Source: Nocardia sp. NBC_01730 (GTDB lineage Bacteria > Actinomycetota > Actinomycetes > Mycobacteriales > Mycobacteriaceae). Taken from it: a stretch of DNA of 64,000 nucleotides. Where the stretch lies: assembly GCF_035920445.1 (NCBI RefSeq), contig NZ_CP109162.1, forward strand, positions 6,820,001 through 6,884,000, read 5' to 3'. The notes beneath the pieces are model-generated. The model saw only the letters and a program-made list of their open reading frames with translations, had not been told where the DNA came from and did not search any database. Of the stretch, positions 54,774 to 64,000 are shown in pieces. The stretch's first letter is position 1. The number at the start of each line of letters is the position of its first letter. Position numbers and translations under genes: made by a program.

Positions 54774-56468
54774 ATGCCAGATTCGCTCGTGCGGAACAAG
54801 AACACGACCAAGATCACTGGTGACCGCGGCGCGCCACTGTCGCTGGCGCAGCAGGCCGCACTCCTTCCGGAACGTCTTCGGCGCACGCCTGCCGCGAATC
54901 TGTTTCTGGCGCTGGAGATCTCGGGCGAGCTCGAGGAGGGTGCGTTCGACCACGCCGCCGTCGCACTGCTGGCCGAGCACGAAATCCTGCGTACCGTCTT
55001 CCCGGATGATCGGCGCGTTCCCTATCAGCGCGTCGTCCCGGTGCCGGAGTCGGCGGTAGAGGTCATCCGGCTCGGTGATGCCGCACTCGATGCCGCACTG
55101 CACGCGGACGCGGAGCATCGCTTCGATCTAGTACGGGAGATTCCGACTCGGATCCGCTGGTATGTGCTGCCGGACCGCGCGGTCGTCTCGATCGCCGTGC
55201 ATCCGGTGGCGGCCGATGGCCGAACACTCGAGTTGCTGGCCACTGAGTTGTTCGCGGCCTATGACGACGGGCGGGCCCAGCCTGCCGCGGCGCAGTATCG
55301 GAGTTTCGTCGCGCAGCAGTTGAAGGGGCTGGCGACCACCGTGGCCACTGACCCGGCGCTGGCCTATTGGCTGGACCGGCTGGCCGAGCTGCCCGAACGT
55401 GCCGTCCCGGCTGGGGAATCCGCGGATCGGCAAGGTGCTGCGCGGCGGGTGTTCCGCGTCCCACCCGACACCATCGCGGCGCTGGTCGCCGGTCAGGACA
55501 CCGCCGCCGCGTTCGCGGCACTGTTGGCCGGCGCATTGCGCGACGCTGGGATGGGTGCGGACATTCCGGTGGGCATCGTCGATACCGCCAGGTCGGCTCC
55601 CGGCGCCGGGACGGCGATCGGGAACTTCGCCAATCAGCTGGTGCTGCGGCTCGATTCGGCGCCTGCGGGCACGCCACGCGAGCTGGTCGAGGCCGCCGCG
55701 AGGAGTATGGCGCAGGCGCGTACGCATGCGCAGACCCGGATCGAACGGCTCACCCATGAACTGAAGGGCACCGGCGCGGTGGCGACCGGGGCGCTGTTCC
55801 AGGTGCTGGTCGGCGTCCGCGCGGGCGGGCCGGTCGAGCTCGCCGGGCGCGGCTACACGGCGCGCGAGATCATCCGGAATACCGCTCGCCCGCTCGGCGT
55901 GGATCTGGTTGTCGACGTCGCGACCGAGGCCGACGGCGCGAAGGTGACTCTCGATTTCTCGGCGCGCCTGGCGGGTCACCCCGAAATCGACGAATTCGCC
56001 GGGCATCTCGAACGGCTGTGCTCGGCGTGGGCCGCTGGACGGGACGAGCGAACCGGCGTCGCGCTGTTCACCCGGCCCGCGGTGACACCCGCGCTGATGG
56101 GTGTCTCCGGACTCGGTGGTGCGCCGCGGACCGAGGCTGAACTCGTTGTCGCGGAGGCGATCCGGAAGGTACTCGACCTCGACGAGGACGATGAGATCGG
56201 CCGCGAGGACACCTTCTTCTCACTGGGCGGCGACTCCATTGCCGCGCTGCGCCTGGTCACCGACCTCGGGGAGCGTGGGTATGTGCTGGATGTGCAGACG
56301 GTGTTCGGCTTCCCCGCGATCCATGAACTCGCCACCCAGCTGACCGAGGCAGGCGATACCGCGGCGACCGGCACGGCGGCCGTCGAGGCACAGGTCGCGC
56401 CGATGAGCGCGTCGGGACTCGACCCGGTCGTCTTAGCCGCGCTCGGCAAGAAGTTCGGCGCCGAGTGA
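54774..56468 (+). CDS. Two-domain NRPS: condensation-like plus carrier
   Basis: The 564-residue protein starts at ATG 54774 with AAGGAT upstream. Residues about 18-440 form a condensation-like domain whose HHxxxDG reads HPVAADG, that is, the second catalytic His is Pro. Residues about 455-545 form an intact carrier (FFSLGGDSIAALRLV). With no adenylation domain it must receive its acyl group from elsewhere. It may offload or link the beta-hydroxyacyl (polyketide) part of the siderophore, or act as a structural station. The stop overlaps the next NRPS start by 4 bp. Confidence 0.85.
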   Translation: MPDSLVRNKNTTKITGDRGAPLSLAQQAALLPERLRRTPAANLFLALEISGELEEGAFDHAAVALLAEHEILRTVFPDDRRVPYQRVVPVPESAVEVIRLGDAALDAALHADAEHRFDLVREIPTRIRWYVLPDRAVVSIAVHPVAADGRTLELLATELFAAYDDGRAQPAAAQYRSFVAQQLKGLATTVATDPALAYWLDRLAELPERAVPAGESADRQGAARRVFRVPPDTIAALVAGQDTAAAFAALLAGALRDAGMGADIPVGIVDTARSAPGAGTAIGNFANQLVLRLDSAPAGTPRELVEAAARSMAQARTHAQTRIERLTHELKGTGAVATGALFQVLVGVRAGGPVELAGRGYTAREIIRNTARPLGVDLVVDVATEADGAKVTLDFSARLAGHPEIDEFAGHLERLCSAWAAGRDERTGVALFTRPAVTPALMGVSGLGGAPRTEAELVVAEAIRKVLDLDEDDEIGREDTFFSLGGDSIAALRLVTDLGERGYVLDVQTVFGFPAIHELATQLTEAGDTAATGTAAVEAQVAPMSASGLDPVVLAALGKKFGAE

Positions 56469-59400
56469 GCACCGAAATCCTCGACGTCGTCGCGCTGTCG
56501 CCTTTGCAGCGTGGGTTGTATTCAGTCAGCACGATGTCGCACGGTGTCGATCCGTACCTGGTCACCTTCGTGGTGCGGATCGAGAATCTGGCCGAGGTGT
56601 CCACGCTGCGAACGGCATTCGACCACTTGCTCGACCGCTACCCGCAGCTCGGCGGCGCGGTGCTCGCCGACGGTCTTCCGCACCCGGTGCTGGTCATGAC
56701 CTCGGCGGGGCGCATCGCCTGGCATGAGGTCGATCTGCGTCGAGCCGACGATCCGGACGCGGCCGCCGGGCAGCTCTACCGGGAGGAGGGCCGCAGGCGC
56801 ATCGATCTGGACAGCGGCCCGCTGTTCCGGGTGACTGTCGCACGCGTGGGTGAGCATGCGTACGAAATGATCTGCACGGCACACCACATCATCATCGATG
56901 GGTGGTCCATCCCGCTGTTGTTCGCCGATCTGATCGCGCTGCACCGCGGCGAGGGCGCGACACTGCCGTCCGCGCCGCCGTTGCGCGAGCACGCGGCCTG
57001 GCTGGCGTCGCGAGACACCACCGCCTCGATCCGCGCATGGACCGCGGCACTCGCGGACCTGACGCCGATGCCCATGATCGCCGCACCCGCACCGGCCGAT
57101 ATTCCCGCGCTCGGCGAAGCGCGACTCGGCCGCGGGGAAACCGAACTGGTGACGAACTGGGCCCGCGGTCGCGGACTCACGATCAACACCGTGCTCCAGA
57201 TGGCCTGGGCGCGTGTGCTTTCCGGGCTGACCGGACGCGATGACGTGGTGTTCGGGCAGACCACCTCCGGCCGCGACGCATCGCTGCCGAATGCGGAACG
57301 CCTGGTCGGCGCGCTCGTGACGACCATTCCGGTCCGGGTGCGGCTCGATGAGCGGTCACCGGCAGATCTCGGCACGCGCTTGCAGCGCGACGTCGCCCAG
57401 TTGCGGCCACACGAATACCTCGGCATCGCCGAGATCACTCGGCAGGCCGGTGCCGGTCAGCTCTTCGACACGCTGCTGGTGTTCGAGAATACCCCGATAG
57501 GGTCGATCACCGCCGAGATGCCGATAGGTGCGGGCGCCACGCTCACGCCGCGCCGGATCGATTCGCCGAGCCACTATCCCCTCGCGGTGGTACCGGTCAT
57601 CGAGAACGGTGAGCTGATAACTCGGGTCGAGATCCGGCCCGATCTGGTGACCAGGTTCGATCCGGACCGCTTGGCGCGCAGGATGCTTGCCGTGGTGCGC
57701 CGGATCGTCGACGTGGCCCGCTGCTGTGATGTGGACCTTTTGCTCGAAGACGAAACCGCCGTGCTGGGGCGGGCATTGAAGTCCGAAGGCGCGCCGTCGT
57801 TCCTGCCCGGGCCCGGGTCCGGTGCGGATGCGGATTCCGCTGACCTCGAGTGGGACCCGGCATTCGCCGGAACGGGGGAGCCCACGGCTGGGACGATGCC
57901 GACAACCGTCCAGGAAGCGCTGCTGGCCGTGGCGGACGGTGCCGCCGACCGGATCGCGGTGATCGACGAGTCGGGGGAGCAGTCGTTTATCGAATTCGGT
58001 TCGGCGGTACGGGCTTTGGCCGAGGGTCTGCGTGCCGCGGGGCTGCGGCGCGGCGATGCGGTGGCGGTTGTGCTGCCGCGCGACAGGCGAGTGCTGCACG
58101 CGCCGTTCGCGATCGGCCACGCAGGCGGACTCTGCGTCCATGTCGATCCGGCCACGCCCGCCGACCGTTTGGCCTACATCCTCGGCTCGGCCGAGGTCCG
58201 TGTCGTGCTGGGCGACGAATCTCTCGGCGAGGCGCTCGACCGAGCGCGTGAACAGGGCATCGATGTGCGACATGCGATTCCGGATCACGCGGGTGGGCTC
58301 CGCTTGACGGGCCAGCCCACCGCCACCCACGACGCACCGCATGCGACCTCGGACACGCCTTTCTATGTGGTATTCACTTCCGGCACCACCGGCCGCCCGA
58401 AAGGCGTCGCGGTGCCCCATAGGGCGCTGCTCAACCACTGGTCGAACCACGAGCGGCGGATCTTCGCACCCGCGGCCGCGCGGACCGGTCGTCCGTTGCG
58501 TGTCGGGCACGGCTGGTCGACCGGCTTCGATGCCGCGTGGCAGCCGACCGTGGCATTGCTCAGCGGGCACACGGTGGTCCTGCTCGGCGACAAGGTGCGC
58601 ACTGATGCCGAGCAGATCGTCGCCGCCATCGAGCGCCACCGGATCGATATCTTCGACACTTCGCCATCGATGTTGAGCCGCTTGATCGTCGCGGGCCTTT
58701 TCACCGAACGAGACGGCACGCCGCACTGCCCGCTGACCGTCCTCGCGCTCGGCGGCGAGGCGATCAGCTCGGATACTTGGCAGCGGTTGCAGGGGCTGCC
58801 CACCACCCGCGTCATCAACTTCTACGGTCCGACGGAGACCACCGTGGAAGCATTGATGGCCGATGTGCACGACCATCCGGCACCGACGATCGGGCGCCCG
58901 TTCGACGGCATGACCGCCGAAGTGCTCGACCATCGTCTGCGCCCGGTGCCGCCGGGCGGTCAGGGCGAGCTGTATCTGTCGGGCGCGCAACTCGCGCTCG
59001 GGTATCTCGGGAGGCCGGGCGCCACCGCGGCGGCCTTCGTCGCGGGCTCGGCCGGAAGGCGTTATCGCACCGGCGATCTGGTGCTCCGCGTGGCGGACCA
59101 GACCGTGGTGTACGAGGGCCGGATCGACAGTCAGGTCAAGATCAACGGTTATCGCGTCGAACCCGGCGAGGCGACCGTCGTGCTCCGCGAGCTCGATGGC
59201 GTGCGGCACGCCGCGGCGTTGGCGTTTGTCGAAAACGGCCGAACCAAGCTGGGCGCGTTGGTCGTTGCCGAGCGTTCGGTCACCGAGATCCGCTCGGAAC
59301 TGGCCCGGCGACTGCCCCAATTCCTGGTGCCGAGCCGGATCGTGCACGTCGACGAGATCCCGCTGAACCGCAACGACAAACTGGATGTGCACGCCGCCAC

Positions 59401-60940
59401 CGCGCTGCTGGCCGGACAGGCCGCAGGTACCGCCGTGGCGGAGCCGGCCACCGACACCGAGCGTGCCCTGCTCGGATTGATCGCTGCCATGGGCGAATCC
59501 GGCACCGGCCACTGCGGTCGGGCCAGAATCCTGGACACTCTGGTCGATCTGGGCGTGGACAGCATCGGGGTCATGGATCTGGTCTCCCGGCTACGCGGTA
59601 GCGGCTATCGCGTCGCCGCGAAAGACATCCTTGCCGCCGCGGACCTCCGCGATCTTGCGCGCCGACTCGATGAGCTCAGCCCACTCGGTCACGGTGAGTC
59701 CGCGGCGGAGGTGACACCCGTGGGGACGGTTCTGCCACTCGCGGCGCTTGCACACGAGATCATTGCCAATGGCAACTTCCGCTATCTGTCTCATAGCCAG
59801 GTGATTTCGTTGCCGGACGGTGTTTCGGTCGACGAAATCGCCGACCGACTCGAGGCATTGGCTACCGCGCATCCCACGCTGCGGTCCCGGCTGGATTCGG
59901 ATGCGGAAGGCCGGCCCGTGCTGGTAGTGGAGGAGTCATCGAGCGCCGCGGCGCTGTTATCCGTTGTCGCCGAAAATCCGACGGACAATGCGAAACATCT
60001 GCGCGACACCGTGGAGCGGCTGAATCCGGAAGCCGGTCATATGATCGCCGCTACCGTGTTGGAGGGGGTTGTCGGTGACGGGGCGAATGGTCGCGGGCCG
60101 GTGCCACGGCGGCTGCTGCTGTCGATCCACCATCTCGCGGTCGATGTTGTGTCCTGGCTGGTCCTCATCGACGATCTGCGACGGCTGGACCGAGGTTTGC
60201 GTCCCATCAACGAGGAACTGACGCAGGACATCTCGACTGTCGCACCGACGTCGGGAGCCGAGATCCTCGGTGCTCCGATCGGCGGGCGGTTCACCGACCC
60301 TGCCACCGATCGCGCGGGCAATGCGATCCAACGGGTGGTGGAACTCGGTCCCGACCGCACCGAGTACCTGCTCGCGCGCTGTGCGGACACCGAGGTGCCG
60401 TTGGAGGACGTGCTCATCATGGCTTGCGTGCTCACCTTCCACGACAGCGTTGACGACACCGGCCGCGTCGCGGTGACAAGGGAGTCACACGGTCGTTCCG
60501 CGGAAGACGACACCCGCAGAGTGGGCTGGTTCAACATAGAAGAGACGATCCTGGTACTGCTCGCCCATGCGCAGAACTGGACAGCGCGGCAGGGTCGGCC
60601 GTTTCTGACCGATCGCACGCTCGATGCTCGCGGTCAGCTGCGCGTGAACCACCTCGGTCGATTCGACGTGCTGCAGTCCGGCGACGGTCCATGGGTGCCG
60701 GTTCCGATGTCGGATTTCACTGCGGAATTCGGCATCGCGCCCCATCCCGATCTCCCTCAACGTTTCACCGCCGAAATTTCTACGGTGGTGATCCCCCGCG
60801 GCAACCGGCCCTCCCTGGTGGCCCAATTCGATATCAACTCTGCCGTACTCGACGACGCCGAGGCCGATGCTCGTATCTCCCGCTGGTCGGATGTGTTGTC
60901 CGGCTTCGTCGAAGACCGACTGGTTGCCGCCCGCCCTTGA
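56465..60940 (+). CDS. MbtF-like NRPS (C-A-PCP plus C-terminal epimerase/condensation-like domain)
   Basis: The 1491-residue protein starts at GTG 56465. Domains: condensation (AHHIIIDGWS); adenylation (about residues 480-985; FTSGTTGRPKG, NFYGPTETT, YRTGDL); carrier (LGVDSIGVMDLV); and an epimerase/condensation-like domain (about 1085-1490; HHLAVDVVSW, VGWFNIEE). Hand-aligned pocket residues D-A-Q-D-A-G-F-V-E include two acids, consistent with a basic substrate such as lysine. In MbtF this protein adds the terminal lysine and the chain is released as a cyclic hydroxamate; the same is likely here. Confidence 0.9.
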   Translation: MSTEILDVVALSPLQRGLYSVSTMSHGVDPYLVTFVVRIENLAEVSTLRTAFDHLLDRYPQLGGAVLADGLPHPVLVMTSAGRIAWHEVDLRRADDPDAAAGQLYREEGRRRIDLDSGPLFRVTVARVGEHAYEMICTAHHIIIDGWSIPLLFADLIALHRGEGATLPSAPPLREHAAWLASRDTTASIRAWTAALADLTPMPMIAAPAPADIPALGEARLGRGETELVTNWARGRGLTINTVLQMAWARVLSGLTGRDDVVFGQTTSGRDASLPNAERLVGALVTTIPVRVRLDERSPADLGTRLQRDVAQLRPHEYLGIAEITRQAGAGQLFDTLLVFENTPIGSITAEMPIGAGATLTPRRIDSPSHYPLAVVPVIENGELITRVEIRPDLVTRFDPDRLARRMLAVVRRIVDVARCCDVDLLLEDETAVLGRALKSEGAPSFLPGPGSGADADSADLEWDPAFAGTGEPTAGTMPTTVQEALLAVADGAADRIAVIDESGEQSFIEFGSAVRALAEGLRAAGLRRGDAVAVVLPRDRRVLHAPFAIGHAGGLCVHVDPATPADRLAYILGSAEVRVVLGDESLGEALDRAREQGIDVRHAIPDHAGGLRLTGQPTATHDAPHATSDTPFYVVFTSGTTGRPKGVAVPHRALLNHWSNHERRIFAPAAARTGRPLRVGHGWSTGFDAAWQPTVALLSGHTVVLLGDKVRTDAEQIVAAIERHRIDIFDTSPSMLSRLIVAGLFTERDGTPHCPLTVLALGGEAISSDTWQRLQGLPTTRVINFYGPTETTVEALMADVHDHPAPTIGRPFDGMTAEVLDHRLRPVPPGGQGELYLSGAQLALGYLGRPGATAAAFVAGSAGRRYRTGDLVLRVADQTVVYEGRIDSQVKINGYRVEPGEATVVLRELDGVRHAAALAFVENGRTKLGALVVAERSVTEIRSELARRLPQFLVPSRIVHVDEIPLNRNDKLDVHAATALLAGQAAGTAVAEPATDTERALLGLIAAMGESGTGHCGRARILDTLVDLGVDSIGVMDLVSRLRGSGYRVAAKDILAAADLRDLARRLDELSPLGHGESAAEVTPVGTVLPLAALAHEIIANGNFRYLSHSQVISLPDGVSVDEIADRLEALATAHPTLRSRLDSDAEGRPVLVVEESSSAAALLSVVAENPTDNAKHLRDTVERLNPEAGHMIAATVLEGVVGDGANGRGPVPRRLLLSIHHLAVDVVSWLVLIDDLRRLDRGLRPINEELTQDISTVAPTSGAEILGAPIGGRFTDPATDRAGNAIQRVVELGPDRTEYLLARCADTEVPLEDVLIMACVLTFHDSVDDTGRVAVTRESHGRSAEDDTRRVGWFNIEETILVLLAHAQNWTARQGRPFLTDRTLDARGQLRVNHLGRFDVLQSGDGPWVPVPMSDFTAEFGIAPHPDLPQRFTAEISTVVIPRGNRPSLVAQFDINSAVLDDAEADARISRWSDVLSGFVEDRLVAARP

Positions 60941-60975
60941 TGGTTCGGGTACGGGTGGCGGTCGACATTCTGAAG

Positions 60976-60994
60976 ATAGGTAAGCCAAACCACA
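60976..60994. promoter_or_regulatory. Weak IdeR-like box (first of two)
   Basis: ATAGGTAAGCCAAACCACA matches the consensus at 13 of 19 positions. It lies 43 bp before the stronger box and could aid cooperative IdeR binding. Confidence 0.4.
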
Positions 60995-61036
60995 TTCTGC
61001 CTCTCGGGTCAGGTTTTGAGTTACGATGCATGCGGG

Positions 61037-61055
61037 TTAGGCAAGGCTAGCCTTT
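61037..61055. promoter_or_regulatory. IdeR iron box before the MbtB-like NRPS
   Basis: TTAGGCAAGGCTAGCCTTT matches the iron box at about 15 of 19 positions and lies 31 bp upstream of the start codon at 61087. Confidence 0.75.
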
Positions 61056-61086
61056 ATATCTTGCAAGGCTGGTTGTGAGGAGTTCC

Positions 61087-64000
61087 ATGCTCGACAAGGC
61101 TGAAGTTCGCGACATGGTGGCGGCGGATCTCGGCGTAGCGCCTGAAACGATCGACTACGACGACGATCTCGTCGGCTTGGGTATGCACTCGATGAAGCTC
61201 ATGCGTCTCGCGGCCACTTGGCGTAAGCAGGGCTACGAGGTGCGCAGCTCCAGCCTGGCGCTCCAGCCGACCATTGCCGCGTGGACGGAGCTGCTGGCTG
61301 GTGGTCGGGTGGCCCCGGATGCCGTTCCGCAGCAGGCCATCATCGCCGAAGAGGCCTCCTGCTCCGACGAATTCGAGCTGGCTACTATGCAGCACGCCTA
61401 CTGGGTCGGCCGAAGACAGGATCAGCGTCTTGGTGGTGTCGCGGCCCATCTGTACGTCGAATTCGATGGCTGTGGATTGGACGCGGAGCGGATGCGGCGG
61501 GCGGTGGACCGCCTGGTTCGCAGACACGAGATGCTGCGGGCCCAGTTCCTCGACAGCGGCACCCAGCGGATTCTGCCCGAGCCGCTGGTTCCGGTCTACC
61601 ACGCCACTGATCTGAGGGCGGAATCCGACACCACCGCGGTGGCCGCCGAACTCGAGCGGATCCGCCAGGACAAAAGCCATCAGCGCATGGACGTGTCGGC
61701 CGGGCAGGTGGTGGATATCGCCGTCACCCTGCTTCCGGACGGCGGACACCGGCTGCATCTCGACGTCGACATGGTCGCCGCGGATGCGCAGAGCTACCGC
61801 CGGATTCTCGACGATCTCGCCGCGCTGTACGAATCTGACGACGACTCGCTCGGTCCCATCGGGTTCACCTTCCGGGACTACCTCGCTGCCGAGAAGCGCG
61901 CCGCGCCGGACAACTCCGAGGACGAGAAGTGGTGGGAGAACAAGATTCTCACGCTACCCGACACTCCGACGCTGCCGGTGGTTCCCGAGAGCGAGCGCCG
62001 CGACCCTGCCCGCAGCATCCGCCTGCACCACTGGTTCGACGCCACCGCGAAGGCCCGGCTGTACAAGAACGCGCACGGCAACGGCGTTACCCCCGCGGTG
62101 GCCCTGGCCACGGTGTTCAGCGAGGTGGTCGCGCGCTGGTCGGCGCACCAGCGGTTCCTGCTCAACCTGCCGCTGTTCGCGCGGGAACCGCTGCATGACG
62201 ACATCGATCGGGTGGTCGGCGATTTCACCAACTCGGTGCTGGTGGATGTCGACGCGCGCGAAGCGGAGTCGATGGTGGCCAGGGCCAAGCGGCTGCAGCG
62301 CGAACTGCACACCTGCGCAGCGCACTCCACCTACGAGGGCTTGGACGTGCTGCGCGATCTGGGCCGGCTGCGCGGCGGACCGGTGACCCCCTCGGTGGTC
62401 TTCACCTCCGGACTCGATCTCGGTGAGTTGTTCGCCGAGCGGGTCACCCGTGTCTTCGGTGATCCGGTCTGGATACTGTCGCAGGGGCCGCAGGTCGATG
62501 TGGACGCGCAGGTTGTCGAGCTTGCCGGCGGGCTCCTGGTCAACTGGGACATCCGGCGCGACGCGCTCCCCGCGGGTGTCGCCGAGACGATGTTCGCCGA
62601 ATTCCGCCGCACCCTTGAAACTCTCATCCAGCCGGATGCCGACTGGTCCGCGGATCTGGCGGTCGCCTTGCCGGAAGAGCAACGCGCGGTGCGTGCCGCG
62701 GTGAACGACACCGAAGCGGAATTGGGCGAGCGAAACCTGCACGACGCTTTCTTCGCGCTCGCACAACAGCATCCGGAGCGGGTCGCGCTGCTGTGGCGAC
62801 AGGGCGGCGCGACCAGCTACGGCGAGCTGTCGGATCAGGCGCTGGCGGTGGCACACGCGCTTGTCGAGGCCGGGGTTCGCCCGGGTGACACGGTGGCGGT
62901 CATCGTGCCGAAGGGGCACCGGCAGATTCCGTCCGTGCTGGGGGTGCTCGCGGCGGGCGCGACCTATCTGCCGATCAGCACTGATCAGCCGCAGGCTCGC
63001 CGGGATCGGATTCTGGAACGCGGTGGCGTGCGAGTCGTCATTACCGAGGGGCCGGACGAACTCCCGGAGCAGCTGACCCGCGTCGTGCCGGCCAACGCGC
63101 TGACCGGGCCGCGGCTCGATCGTGCGCACAGTCCGGCACCGAATGCGCACGCCTACCTTTTGTTCACCTCCGGCTCCACCGGCGAGCCGAAGGGCGTCGA
63201 GGTAAGCCACCGCGCCGCCGCCAATACCATCGATGCGATCGCGACGCGGTTCGCGATCGGCGCGGAAGACCGGTTCATCGGGTTGTCCGCCCTGAGTTTC
63301 GACCTCTCGGTGTTGGACATCTTCGGCCCGCTGTCGCTGGGTGGTGCGCTGGTCTGCGTCGACGAGGAGATCGATCGAGACGCGGCGGCGTGGGCCTCGC
63401 TGATCGCGGACACCCGGGTCAGCGTGATCAACTGCGCGCCAGGACTGATCGGCATGCTGCTCGATATCGCAACGGCGGAGCAGCTTTCGTCGCTGCGATT
63501 GGTGCTGACCGGCGGTGACCGGGTGAAAACCCAGCTCGGACAGCGGATGCGGCAGCTGGTACCCGGACTGCGCTTTGTCGGGCTCGGCGGCACCACCGAG
63601 ACAGCGATCCACTCCACGGTGTGCGAGGTCACCGACGACTTTTCGGCCAAGTGGGCGAACGTTCCCTACGGCACTCCACTGGCCAATGTTCGGCTGCGTG
63701 TGGTCAACGAGCGCGGCGAGGACTGTCCGGACTGGGTTCTCGGCGAACTGTGGATCGGCGGGGCCGGTGTCGCCGCCGGTTACCGGGGCGATTCTGCGCG
63801 GACAGCCGATCAGTTCGTCGAAGTCGACGGTGTGCGGTGGTACCGGACCGGCGACTTGGCGCGCTACCTGCCGGACGGCACCGTCGACTTCCTCGGCCGC
63901 GCCGACCACCAGGTCAAGATTCGTGGCTACCGTGTCGAACTGGGGGAGGTCGAGTCGGCGTTGACCGCGCTGCCGGATATTCGAGAGGCCGTCGCAGTAA
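61087..64000 (+). CDS. MbtB-like NRPS: carrier, heterocyclization, adenylation (3' end outside window)
   Basis: The open frame runs off the window. Residues about 1-80 are an aryl-carrier domain (DLVGLGMHSMKLMRLAATW). Residues about 95-540 are a cyclization domain with the Cy signature DVDMVAADAQSY (DxxxxD in place of HHxxxDG). Residues about 545 onward are an adenylation domain (LLFTSGSTGEPKG, LSFDLSVLDIFGPL, YRTGDL, QVKIRGYRVELGEVES). Hand-aligned pocket residues D-L-L-N-L-G-L-I-H share the G and H positions with threonine codes. This fits loading of salicylate, condensation with Thr and closure to a phenyl-methyloxazoline as in nocobactin. The ATG at 61087 is preceded by GAGGAG. The salicylate-activating enzyme is not in the window. 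Confidence 0.9.
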   Translation, partial: MLDKAEVRDMVAADLGVAPETIDYDDDLVGLGMHSMKLMRLAATWRKQGYEVRSSSLALQPTIAAWTELLAGGRVAPDAVPQQAIIAEEASCSDEFELATMQHAYWVGRRQDQRLGGVAAHLYVEFDGCGLDAERMRRAVDRLVRRHEMLRAQFLDSGTQRILPEPLVPVYHATDLRAESDTTAVAAELERIRQDKSHQRMDVSAGQVVDIAVTLLPDGGHRLHLDVDMVAADAQSYRRILDDLAALYESDDDSLGPIGFTFRDYLAAEKRAAPDNSEDEKWWENKILTLPDTPTLPVVPESERRDPARSIRLHHWFDATAKARLYKNAHGNGVTPAVALATVFSEVVARWSAHQRFLLNLPLFAREPLHDDIDRVVGDFTNSVLVDVDAREAESMVARAKRLQRELHTCAAHSTYEGLDVLRDLGRLRGGPVTPSVVFTSGLDLGELFAERVTRVFGDPVWILSQGPQVDVDAQVVELAGGLLVNWDIRRDALPAGVAETMFAEFRRTLETLIQPDADWSADLAVALPEEQRAVRAAVNDTEAELGERNLHDAFFALAQQHPERVALLWRQGGATSYGELSDQALAVAHALVEAGVRPGDTVAVIVPKGHRQIPSVLGVLAAGATYLPISTDQPQARRDRILERGGVRVVITEGPDELPEQLTRVVPANALTGPRLDRAHSPAPNAHAYLLFTSGSTGEPKGVEVSHRAAANTIDAIATRFAIGAEDRFIGLSALSFDLSVLDIFGPLSLGGALVCVDEEIDRDAAAWASLIADTRVSVINCAPGLIGMLLDIATAEQLSSLRLVLTGGDRVKTQLGQRMRQLVPGLRFVGLGGTTETAIHSTVCEVTDDFSAKWANVPYGTPLANVRLRVVNERGEDCPDWVLGELWIGGAGVAAGYRGDSARTADQFVEVDGVRWYRTGDLARYLPDGTVDFLGRADHQVKIRGYRVELGEVESALTALPDIREAVAV

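Overview
The window is GC-rich actinobacterial DNA and most likely comes from a Nocardia or a close mycolic-acid-producing relative. The evidence is an antigen 85-type secreted esterase, an MMPL transporter, an MTB12-like secreted antigen, a mycobacterial-type S10 ribosomal operon, and a mycobactin/nocobactin-type siderophore locus carrying IdeR-like iron boxes. The genus is an inference from gene content; no database search was possible.

Layout. 1-6.9 kb: 3' part of a large NRPS gene with one decayed module and one intact C-A-PCP-TE module. 7.1-9.6 kb: antigen 85-like esterase and an Nramp (MntH) transporter, followed by an unusual 35-bp tandem repeat array. 9.9-20.1 kb: mostly lipid and housekeeping genes (a truncated reductase, enoyl-CoA hydratase, a tandem TetR regulator, an aldehyde dehydrogenase lacking its catalytic Cys, a DrrABC-type ABC exporter, lycopene cyclase, a tnpB relic, a DUF4442 hotdog protein). 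20.7-26.1 kb: rpsJ-rplC-rplD-rplW-rplB-rpsS-rplV-rpsC-rplP-rpmC-rpsQ, closed by a strong terminator. The rest of the usual ribosomal gene string (rplN onwards) is not here.

26.1-33.3 kb: an island bounded on each side by a partial extra copy of rpsQ. It holds a strong promoter, a 19-residue peptide gene with a near-perfect ribosome binding site, and a tight set of genes encoding a HEAT-repeat/formylglycine-generating-enzyme-like protein, an NTF2-like protein, a cytochrome P450 fused to a FAD-linked oxidase, and a protein of no recognised family. I propose this as a candidate small-peptide (RiPP-like) biosynthetic system; it is the most interesting part of the window. A conserved phosphatase-like gene follows.

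33.7-41.5 kb: an EXLDI-like protein plus MMPL transporter preceded by two palindromes, a Gly/Cys-rich mini membrane protein, a DUF2637-like membrane protein with a C-terminal HTH, a CPBP protease and an RluA-type pseudouridine synthase. 41.7-64 kb: an iron-responsive siderophore region with an IrtAB-like ABC pair, a siderophore-interacting ferric reductase, an MTB12-like secreted protein, lysine N6-hydroxylase, an N-formyltransferase, four NRPS genes (MbtE-like, a C-PCP protein, MbtF-like, and an MbtB-like carrier-cyclization-adenylation protein running off the end) and a siderophore-binding lipoprotein. Hydroxylase plus formyltransferase plus two lysine-type NRPSs plus a Thr-like cyclization module fit a nocobactin/brasilibactin-type siderophore. 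The salicylate and polyketide genes it would need are not in the window.
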